A stretch of DNA of 43,274 nt, from positions 1 to 43,274 of IMG/VR virus record IMGVR_UViG_3300010885_025206; one strand, 5' to 3'. The notes beneath the pieces are model-generated. The model saw nothing but the letters and a program-made list of their open reading frames with translations. It did not search any database and was not told the DNA's origin. The stretch comes from a virus. The position numbers were made by a program, and so were the translations under genes. Below are positions 15,250 through 24,100 of the stretch, piece by piece. Position 1 is the first letter of the stretch, and each line of letters opens with the position of its first letter.

Positions 15250-16406
15250 CAGGCGACATCCTCTCGGCCGCGGCAGCCGCCGCCACGCCGAAGCCGGCCG
15301 CCGACGCGGAACAAGTATCGCAGCGGCGCGAGGGCGACGTGCTCGAGGCGCGTTCGACGAGCCGGCGAATCAAGACGGTCGAAGACCTCCTTCAGCACAT
15401 CGAAGCTGATATGCGGGCCTACGATGTAGCTGCATCTGAAGCGACCAAATGGGAAGTCGCGACGGCCGGCGACGATGGCGAGCCGACCGTGACCGAGCTG
15501 CACCGCGTGTGGGTGCGTCTCAAGCCCAAGGCTGGCCCAGGTATCAGAGAAGCTGTCGAGGCGATGATCGCGGGTGCCAATCTGCCCAGGACGAAGCAGA
15601 AAGCAATCAAGAAGAAAGATCGAGGCGACCTCTGGCAAGTTCTGGTAATCGCGGATGCCCATATTGGTAGGTACTGCTGGTCAAAATCGACTGGTGATTC
15701 TGACTTCGACGTGAACATCGCCGAGACGATCATCCGAGAAACAACGGACGAGCTAATCGACATCGGCGACTCCTACAAGCCAGCGAAACGGACGATCCTG
15801 TTCCTCGGCGACCTCTTCAACTCCGACGGCCCAGCGGGAGCGACGACGGCAGGGACTCCCCAGGACAACGACGGGCGAATTCAGAAAGTCTGGAACACGG
15901 GGTGCAGCGCTCTGATCGGGGTTGTCGAGCGTGCTTCTCGAACAGCTCAGACCGACGTGCTCGTCGTTCCAGGCAATCACGACGAAATGCTGTCGACCGC
16001 GTTTCGCCGAATCCTGTGCGAGCGGTTCCGCAACGATGAGCGAGTGGCGGTGTCGAATGACTACACCCGCCGGCAGTACGTCTCATGGGGCGGGACGCTA
16101 CTGGGTGCAACACACGGGGATCGCGCACGAAAGCGACTTCCAGCACTGATGGCGATCGAGGCATCGAAGCAGTGGGCTGAGTGCTGGTATCGGGAATACC
16201 ACACGGGCCATCTGCACGGGCAGGCCGCCGAGAAGATGATCGCATCAGAGGACTCTGTAACCCTGCGGACTGCCCCCAGCATCGCCCCTGCCGACGAGTG
16301 GCACGCGGCCAGTGGCTACCTGGGCTCTCGGCGAGGCATGGAAACCTTCATCTACCTCCCCGAGGGTGGCCTCACCGCCATGCACGTCGCGGGGCCGACA
16401 AAATGA
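15231..16406 (+). CDS. Calcineurin-like metallophosphoesterase
   Basis: A 391-residue protein from ATG 15231 (AGGTG 7 nt upstream); an ATG at 15213 is possible. All metallophosphoesterase motifs are present: IADAHIG (D142, H144), FLGDLFN, VVPGNHDE, GATHGD and TGHLHGQ, giving the two-metal centre. The first 120 residues are Ala-rich and charged. Such enzymes hydrolyse phosphodiesters or phosphomonoesters, and phage versions can act on DNA, RNA or nucleotides; substrate unknown. It is followed in ATGA overlap by dCMP deaminase and dNMP kinase, which suggests a role in nucleotide or DNA metabolism. Confidence 0.88.
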   Translation: MADAGLTGDILSAAAAAATPKPAADAEQVSQRREGDVLEARSTSRRIKTVEDLLQHIEADMRAYDVAASEATKWEVATAGDDGEPTVTELHRVWVRLKPKAGPGIREAVEAMIAGANLPRTKQKAIKKKDRGDLWQVLVIADAHIGRYCWSKSTGDSDFDVNIAETIIRETTDELIDIGDSYKPAKRTILFLGDLFNSDGPAGATTAGTPQDNDGRIQKVWNTGCSALIGVVERASRTAQTDVLVVPGNHDEMLSTAFRRILCERFRNDERVAVSNDYTRRQYVSWGGTLLGATHGDRARKRLPALMAIEASKQWAECWYREYHTGHLHGQAAEKMIASEDSVTLRTAPSIAPADEWHAASGYLGSRRGMETFIYLPEGGLTAMHVAGPTK

Positions 16407-16882
16407 CCGACATCGACTACCTCCGAGAAGCCTGCCGCTATGCCGTCCAGCACTCTCACGACAAAGACACTCAGAACGGGGCCGTGCTCGTGACGAGCCG
16501 CCAGACCGTCTACGCCGCCAACTGCGTCCCGCCTGGGGTGGCCCGCCCCTCGCACCGGCTCGAGCGGCCGTTCAAGTACGACTTCATTGAGCACGCCGAG
16601 AGGGCGGCGATCTACAAGGCCGCCGCGGCGGGTGCGGCGACGGCCGGCGGGACACTCTACTGCCCCTGGTTCGCCTGCACTGACTGTGCCAGGGCGATCG
16701 TCATGGCGGGCATCAAGGAAGTCGTCGGCCTGATCGCCCTCCGCAACGCCACGCCTGGGCGATGGCTGCTCAAGGTGGAGCTTGCTGAAAAGATTCTGGC
16801 CGAGGCGTGCGTGAGCCAGAGACTCTTGGCAGACACGGTGGGGGTCACGGTTCGTTTCGACGGGAGGGATTTCTCATGCTGA
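16403..16882 (+). CDS. dCMP deaminase-like zinc enzyme
   Basis: A 159-residue protein of the cytidine/deoxycytidylate deaminase family. It has the zinc signature HAE at 64-66 and PWFACTDC with Cys 92 and Cys 95, where the usual Pro-Cys-x-x-Cys is replaced by P-x-x-x-C-x-x-C. The SHDKDTQNGAVLV and ERPFKYDFIEHAER segments match dCMP deaminases. The reaction is dCMP to dUMP, feeding dTMP synthesis or a modified-base pathway. The start overlaps the metallophosphoesterase stop, and the end overlaps the dNMP kinase start, forming a three-gene set. No thymidylate synthase is in the window. Confidence 0.85.
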   Translation: MTDIDYLREACRYAVQHSHDKDTQNGAVLVTSRQTVYAANCVPPGVARPSHRLERPFKYDFIEHAERAAIYKAAAAGAATAGGTLYCPWFACTDCARAIVMAGIKEVVGLIALRNATPGRWLLKVELAEKILAEACVSQRLLADTVGVTVRFDGRDFSC

Positions 16883-17418
16883 TTGGACTCTGCGGGCCGG
16901 CTGGGGCAGGAAAGAACACTGTGGCAGAATTCCTTCTGGATTCCGACGGCGGCGCGCTCGTGCAGATGGCATTCGCCGACCCGCTCTACGAGTGTCTTTC
17001 GACAATTACTGGTCTGCCGATCGCCAGACTCAAGGATCGCGACGTGAAAGAGGCCATCATCCCGTGGCTCGGAAAGTCGCCCAGGCAGATGCTCCAGACG
17101 CTCGGCACCGAGTGGGGGCGCGGCACCATTCATCCAGAAATCTGGATTCGCATCACGATGGAACGAGCAAAGCCTGAGATGGCCGTCGGGCGCGGCGTCG
17201 TCATCACCGACGTGCGGTTCGACAACGAGGCCCAGGCAGTCATCGACGCGGGCGGCGAGGTGTGGCGGGTAGCCCGACCGGGCTGGCGGTGCCTTGCCGA
17301 CGAGGCCGCTGCCCACCAGAGCGAGGCGGGGGTGAGCGACCACATGATCGCCAGAACCATCGACAACTCCGGCTCTCTGGATGACCTCAGACGCCAGCTC
17401 TTCGCTGCTACAATTTAG
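16876..17418 (+). CDS. Deoxynucleoside monophosphate kinase
   Basis: A 180-residue protein of the T4 gp1-like dNMP kinase type, which phosphorylates dNMPs to dNDPs. The P-loop GPAGAGKNT starts at residue 6. FADPLYECLSTITGLP, then LGKSPRQMLQTLGTEWGRG and VVITDVRFDNEAQAVIDAGGEVWRV, are typical family segments. GGGAGGG at 16862-16868 serves ATG 16876. It follows the dCMP deaminase with 7 nt overlap. The pair could supply dNTPs from degraded host DNA. Confidence 0.85.
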   Translation: MLIGLCGPAGAGKNTVAEFLLDSDGGALVQMAFADPLYECLSTITGLPIARLKDRDVKEAIIPWLGKSPRQMLQTLGTEWGRGTIHPEIWIRITMERAKPEMAVGRGVVITDVRFDNEAQAVIDAGGEVWRVARPGWRCLADEAAAHQSEAGVSDHMIARTIDNSGSLDDLRRQLFAATI

Positions 17419-17419
17419 A

Positions 17420-17436
17420 ATAGGCTACCGGCCTAT
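17420..17436 (+). terminator. Weak hairpin after the dNMP kinase gene
   Basis: ATAGGC (17420-17425) and GCCTAT (17431-17436) form a 6-bp stem with loop TACCG, followed by CTTTCG. The T-run is short, so this is at best a weak intrinsic terminator between the nucleotide-metabolism genes and the membrane protein gene. Confidence 0.35.
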
Positions 17437-17459
17437 CTTTCGTCGTCGCGGAGTCGCAG

Positions 17460-17768
17460 ATGAGCAGCGAATCTTTCGTGGAGGCCGCGTTCCGCGTGGC
17501 CGAGCGTTTCGGAGTGCCCCTTGTCCTCTTGGCCGTCGCCATCTGGTTCATGCGAGAGGCCGCGGTGACGCTCCACGGCACGGTTGTAGTGCCAATTGTG
17601 AAGTCTCACACCGAGTTTCTGGACTCAACTCGAGAGACTCTGGACGAGATCGGCAAGACCCAGTTCAAGCAGGCGGAAACCCTCCAGGCGATTGCGACCG
17701 ACCAGCGAGAGATCAAGCAGGCGGTTGTTAAGAAGTCGGGCCAGTTTGGCGAATCGGCCACGAACTGA
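17460..17768 (+). CDS. Small membrane protein with C-terminal coiled coil (holin candidate)
   Basis: A 102-residue protein with one hydrophobic helix (FGVPLVLLAVAIWFM, residues about 17-31) and a polar helical tail (FLDSTRETLDEIGKTQFKQAETLQAIATDQREIKQAV). No signal peptidase site. Single-TM small phage proteins with a cytoplasmic coiled coil can be holins, but nothing decides it. It lies between the nucleotide-metabolism genes and the adhesion genes, where lysis genes can be found; no endolysin adjoins it. Treated as membrane protein of unknown function. Confidence 0.6.
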   Translation: MSSESFVEAAFRVAERFGVPLVLLAVAIWFMREAAVTLHGTVVVPIVKSHTEFLDSTRETLDEIGKTQFKQAETLQAIATDQREIKQAVVKKSGQFGESATN

Positions 17769-17776
17769 GGTGAAAA

Positions 17777-18142
17777 TTGCCTGATTTCACGCTGCTCCCA
17801 GGTGAATTAAATTTGCGAGCGGTTCGCGGAGATGAATGGAATATTTCCATTTCGCTCCAGCGGAATGTTTCAGGCTATTCCTGGGAAAGCTACATCTATC
17901 AAAGCGACACGACCACTGAGGGCGGTGGCGCTGGCTCCTTGAGCGGCGTCGGCACTACGATCACGCAGCCGACCATCGGCATACCAGACCCGACGACGGG
18001 GTCGATGGTGATCGGACTCTCTGAGGCGCAGACCAAGCTGCTGTCGCCGACGCAGACATACCGCTGGTATCTCCGCTGGATTGCCCCCGGCGAGATCACC
18101 CGAACAATCATTAGCGGCAGCGTCACGGCGGTGGCCCCATGA
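17777..18142 (+). CDS. Baseplate/fibre N-terminal adaptor protein, copy 1
   Basis: A 121-residue protein starting at TTG 17777 (GAGGTGAAAA upstream). The start MPDFTLLPGELNLRAVRGDEWNISI is paralogous to that of the protein at 30082 (FSLLPGTMNLAFKKSGDFSTLI), and both end in a strand before a fibre gene in ATGA overlap. The fold should be a small beta-sandwich, of the sort found in N-terminal parts of baseplate upper proteins; that relation is a guess from pattern. It probably docks the giant fibre that follows. Confidence 0.6.
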   Translation: MPDFTLLPGELNLRAVRGDEWNISISLQRNVSGYSWESYIYQSDTTTEGGGAGSLSGVGTTITQPTIGIPDPTTGSMVIGLSEAQTKLLSPTQTYRWYLRWIAPGEITRTIISGSVTAVAP

Positions 18143-21100
18143 GCGAAATCAGCGTTGTCGTCGTCGGCTCGACGAGCATCAACAGCGTCGTGGGTAACGG
18201 CGACACGGTCAACGTCAATGTCGGAGCCCAAGGCGGCGGCGGCGGCGGTGCGGCGGCGACGATCGAGGCTGGAACGGTCACGACGATCGACGCGACCCAG
18301 ACGGCGACCGTCACGAACGTCGGCTCGGCATTCGCCGCGAAATTCAATTTCTCGCTGCCTCGCGGGGCCACTGGCCTGACGGGGCCGGCGACTTCGCTGT
18401 CGATCGGCAGCGTCAGCACTGGAACGTCAGCGGCCGTCAGCATCACGGGATCGGCACCGTCCCAGTCGCTCTCGTTTGTGCTGCCGGCGGGGCCGGCGAA
18501 CTCGCTGTCGATCGGTAGCGTGAGCACTGGCACAACGGCTGCCGTGAGCATCACGGGGGCAGCTCCGTCTCAATCGCTTTCATTCGTGCTGCCGCAGGGG
18601 CCGGTGGGGCCAGCGAACTCGCTGTCGATTGGCAGCGTCACCACAGGCGCGACGGCGGCCGTCAGCATTACGGGATCGGCACCGTCTCAGTCGCTCTCGT
18701 TTGTGCTTCAGCCAGGAGCAACTGGCCCATCGAACTCGCTGTCGATTGGTAGCGTCACCACGGGTGCCACGGCAGCCGTGAGTATCACGGGATCGGCCCC
18801 GTCTCAGTCGCTCTCGTTTGTGCTGCCGCAGGGGCCGGCGGGGCCGGTATCGTCGCTCAAGATCGGCACGGTTATCACTGGGCCTGACGCCGCGGCGACG
18901 ATCACCGGCACGGCACCGACGCAGACGCTGAATCTGGTGCTGCCTCAAGGAGCAACTGGAATCCAAGGGCCGCAGGGAGACGTGGGGCCGGCGGGGCCGG
19001 CGAACTCACTGAGCGTTGCAGGAGTCACGACGGGGACGACCGCTGCCGTGACCATCACGGGCGCAGCTCCGTCTCAGCAGATTTCGTTCGTCATCCCGCA
19101 GGGGCCGCAGGGGCCGGGTGGCCCGTTCACGACGGTACAAGTCGGAACGGTGGCAACTGGCTCCGCTGGCTCGTCTGCGAAGATCGACACGGTGGCGAGC
19201 GGCGGCACGGTGACGTTGAACTTCACCATCCCTCGTGGAGCGGACGGAACCGCGAACCTCGCCGACGAGACCCCCCAGCCGCTCGGCGTAGCGCGGGGTG
19301 GTTCAGCTCTCACGGCGTCCAGAGCCGACCACGTCCATCCGGTGCCTGTGATTGCCTACGGCAATCTGACGGGCGTGCCAGCCACCTTCGCTCCCTCCAC
19401 GCATTCGCACGCCGTAAGCGACGTGATCGGATTACAGTCGGCGTTGGACTTAAAGCAGCCGGCTGGCACCTATGTGACGCTTGACGGCTCTGGAAAAATC
19501 TCGAGCAGCCTCCTCCCGAGCTATGTCGACGACATCGTCGAAGCGGCAACATTCTCCGCGCTGGCTTCCATAACTGGCGAGAGCGGAAAGCTCTACGTCA
19601 CTGTCGACACTCGCAAGCTCTACAGATGGAGCGGGTCGGCCTACGTCGAAATCGCCAGCAGCCCAGGCTCAACCGACGCGGTGATCGAAGGCACGACGAA
19701 CCTCTACTTCACGTCGGCTCGGGCGGCTGCGGCGGCTCCCGTCCAGAGCGTCAACGGCAAGACAGGTGCCGTCACGATTGAGGCTGGCGGGATAGCTTGG
19801 TCAACCGCGCCGACGGCGACAACGGCGGTCACAAAGGCCGGTGCTCTCAGCTACGACTCAGACTACGTCTACGTCGCCAACGACGTGAACCAGTGGCGGC
19901 GGGCTGCGATCGAAGACTGGACGACTCCGACGATCTCGATCTCGGTGCAGCCGGCTGATCAGACGGCAGTGGCTGGTGCTGCTACGTTCATCGTCACGGC
20001 ATCAGCCACTGAGAGCGCAGAACTGCTCTATCAGTGGCAGCGTCAGGCTGGTGGTGTTGGCGCTTGGTCGAACATCGCAACTGGGCTGTCGGCCACTCTA
20101 TCTCTTGACTCGCTTTCATACGCCGCCAACAACGGCGACAAGTACCGCGTCGTGATTTCGACAGGCTCGTCTGGCACGGGCGGCTCGGCAGTCGGCGGTT
20201 GGTTCCCGGCCGTGGCCGTCGAGCTGACTCCGACGGCCACGCTCACGAGCGGCGAGGCCACGCTGACGATAGCGGCGGCGATCTCGATTGTGACTCAGCC
20301 GCAGAGCGTGTCCCTGACTAACGGCACATCAGCTAGCTTCGCCGTCTCTGCCACGACCCCTGGGACGAGCCTGACCTACCAGTGGCAATCGTCTCCAGAC
20401 GGAACGAATTGGACGAGTGTGAGCGGAGCCACGTCGGCAAGCTTCTCGCTGAGTGCGGTCACCGAGACCGGCAACAGTGGTCGGCGATACCGCTGCATCG
20501 TGTCGTCAAGCGGCTACCCTGACGTAACGAGTAATGCGGCCACGCTGAACGTGGCACCAATCAGCGTGACGACGCAGCCAGCCAGCCAGACAGGCCAGCC
20601 GGTTGCTGGCACGACGCCGAACTACTCTGCCTCCTTTTCGTCTGCCGCAACGTCTCCCGCGGGGGCACCGACGATTCAGTGGGAAGTCTCAAGCGACGGC
20701 GCGAACTTCTCGGACTTGAGCGGGCAGACAAACTCGTCGCTGAACTTGACTGGACTCACGAGCAGCGACTCTGGAAAGCGATACAGAGCGAAGTTCGAGA
20801 AGAGCGGCTGGAGCACTGTTCGGTCGAGTGCGGCCACCCTGACCGTGCCTGCGGACACAATCACGGTCACGCAGCAACCGAGCAACACAACTGCCGCTTC
20901 GTCCGCGTACTCGACTCGTACATTTACGCTTCCATCGGGGTCTTGGAGCAGCGTGTCGGTCGCGAACGATAAGTGGTTCGCAACGCCAGCCGACGCGAGT
21001 GCTGGCGATTACCTAGCAACAAGTGACGACGGCGTGACGTGGGCCTCCCGGCTGGATGTACTTCCACACGCTGGCGTGTGGTCGCGAGTAGTGCATGGAA

Positions 21101-24100
21101 ACGGAGTTTATCTAACGGTTCTTCCAAGGTCAGCTACGATCGTTTCCGCGAAAAGCACTGACGGGATTAACTGGACAAGCACCACGTCGTCTCTTGCGTC
21201 ATCTTCATCGGTGACTTCCGATCTCTATTTCGTTGAAAGCGGAGGAGGGTGGTTCTTTGCTTACCAAGGCGCAGGCCGCATCCTATTCTCGCGCAATGGG
21301 AATTCTTGGACTTCCGTATCGGCAACAACGTCTTCCACCGTTCCAGAGATATGCGTTTCAAGCGACGGATCGAAAATTCTACTGACTGGTGCCAACTTTG
21401 ATGCGATTTATGAAGTAACGAACGCTGGCGTGGGGTCGCCGTCAGGAACGGGCATCTTTGCTTCCACGCTTACTCATGCCGTGCATGACGGAAGGCGATT
21501 CGTCATCGTAGGGCCAGCGGCAAGCGGTTTCGGTAGCGTAATTTACGCGCAGCGACCGGACGGATCGTGGGACTTCGGCGGTGTTAATTTAGAGATTAGC
21601 CGAATAGCGTTCCGCGACGGAAGATATGCAGCCTTGACGGCGACTGGAATCGCGAGCAGCAACGATGGGCTGAATTGGGTTCTTCGCCAATCTGGCGGAG
21701 CCGCGCAGCAGGCCGACACAATCACGGCGGTCGACGGTGGCTTCATGGCGAACGGAAGAAGCTCTGCGGGCGTGCCAGTCTTCTACACCAGTCTTGACGG
21801 CCTCACTTGGACAAGCAGGGGAAGCTCGCTGCCTCAGTTCACGACAGAGAGACAGGTCGTCGGCAACAAGGCGATCAAGTATGCCAAGTCGAGCAGCGGA
21901 TTCATCCTAAACGGATCGGCTGCTGTCATTGACTTTGGAGGCGTGCTATCAGCGACGTTCTCATCGTCTGCGACGACTCCCTTTGGAGTCCCGTCTATCC
22001 AATGGCAAAAATCCCTCGACGCGGGGGCGACTTGGTCAACTATCGCTGGGGCAACATCTCCGTCGCTCTCTTTTAGGCCGATGTTTGGCGATAACGGGTC
22101 AAGATACCGCGCTGTATTCTCAAAGTCTGGCTTCAGCACGGTGAATAGTGCTTCTGCGACACTCACAGCGAGCGTCCCCTCGTCTGTCCTGGCGATTACT
22201 TCGCAGCCTTCAGCAGCCGTCGCCTCCTTGACTGGAGAAGCCACTTTTTCGATTACGGCGACCGCCACGCTTGGTTCCGCGATTTTCTACCAGTGGCAAC
22301 GAGCCGCGTCTGGGTCGAGCGTTTACGCTGACATACCAACTGCCACGAGCGCAACGCTGACCCTCACGGGCCTCACAACCCCTGCCGACAACGGCTCTCG
22401 ATATCGCTGCGTCGTGTCCGCGACCGGCGGCGCGACGACGACGACGAGCAACGCCGTGTCCCTTACCGTCCCCGCGCCCTTCATCACCATCTCGCAGCAG
22501 CCCTCGGCGACGAGGGTCGCGATCAACGGCGTGGCATCGCTTACCGTGGTCGCTTCTGTCACGAAAAGCGCAACGCTTTCATACCAGTGGGAGCGAAAGA
22601 GGTACGGAGTCGGCGACTTCGCGACCGTTGCCGGCGAGACATCGTCAACCCTGTCCTTGACCGGCCTGACGGCAGACAACGACTCGGATGTTTATCGGGT
22701 AGCTGTATCCGCGACTGGCGGTGCAGCCGCTCTATATTCAAGCGAATCCGCGATTGTGTATCCGAAGCTGACTGTCGGCAGATTGCCGGAAACCACAAAT
22801 ACATCTTCCGGTCAGGCATTGCTTGATATTTCCGCTGCCGCAAGCGCAGGCGTTACGGTCTCATATCAATGGCAGAAACGCGAGAATGGGGCAAGCGATT
22901 TCGCAGACATCGCCGGGAAGACATCGTTTCAGTTGACGCTCACGGGGCTGACAAACCAAAACGACAACGGAGACGCCTACCGCGTCGTGGTTTCTGGAAC
23001 TGGCGGAGCAGCGAGCGTCACCAGCAACGCGACGGCGCTGATCGTACCGCTGCCCGTGATCGCCATCGTACAGCAGCCAGCCCCCCAGACTGCCAACGGT
23101 GGTGCAGCATCCTTTTCGGTTATGGCCTCTGCTTCGGCAGTGGCACTGCTTTCTTATCAATGGCAGCGATCGGCTTATGGCGTCAGCGACTTCGTCACCG
23201 TAAGCGGTGCCACAAGTAACACGCTGTCGCTGTCGGGTCTCACGAACGCCTTGAACAACGGCGACCTATATCGCGTTGTAATCTCAGCCACTGGTGGAGC
23301 AACGAGTGTCACGAGCGCGGCCGTGGCTGTTCTGGTGCCCGTTCCAGTAATAACGATTACTTCGCAGCCCTCAAGCCAAGTCGCGGTGGGTGGTTCTGCT
23401 ACCTTTACCGCTACTGCCGTAGCCACCTTCACCCCAACGGTCTCGTATCAGTGGCAGCGACGGGCAGCGGGCGTTGGTAGCTTTGCAAACATACCAGGAG
23501 CCACGAGTTCAACACTCGCGCTGACCGGGCTGACAAACGCCACGAACAACGGCGACTTGTATCAGGTCGTTGCCTCTGCCTCGGGGGCAGCGACTAGCGT
23601 CACCAGCGGTGCGGCTACGCTCACCGTAGCCTCTCCGGTCATCACCATTGTGTCACAACCGTCTAGTCGCACTGCAAACGTCTCTGGCGAAGCGACTTTC
23701 GGCGTCTCTGCGTCCGTTACGGGTGGTGCGACAATTTCATATCAGTGGCAAAAGCAAGAGTCTGGCGCTGGCCCGTTCGTGGCTGTCTCCGGTGCCACCA
23801 GTGCGAGCCTCGACTTGGTTGGGCTAACTTACGCCAACGACAACGGAGACGTATACCGGGTTGTCCTTTCGTCAACAGACGGCGCGGTCTCGGTTACGAG
23901 TCTTTCTGCCGCACTGAGCGTTCCTGTTCCCGCAATCACTGTTCAGAGCAACAGCCCCGCGGACGCTTCGGTCGCCGAGGGGGGCACGGCGACTTTGGTT
24001 GTGTCTTCTTCAGTCACGGGCGGCTCTGTGCTGTCATATCAATGGCAAAAGCAGGAGTCTGGGGCGGGGGCTTTCGTGGATGTATCCAATGGCGGGAGCA

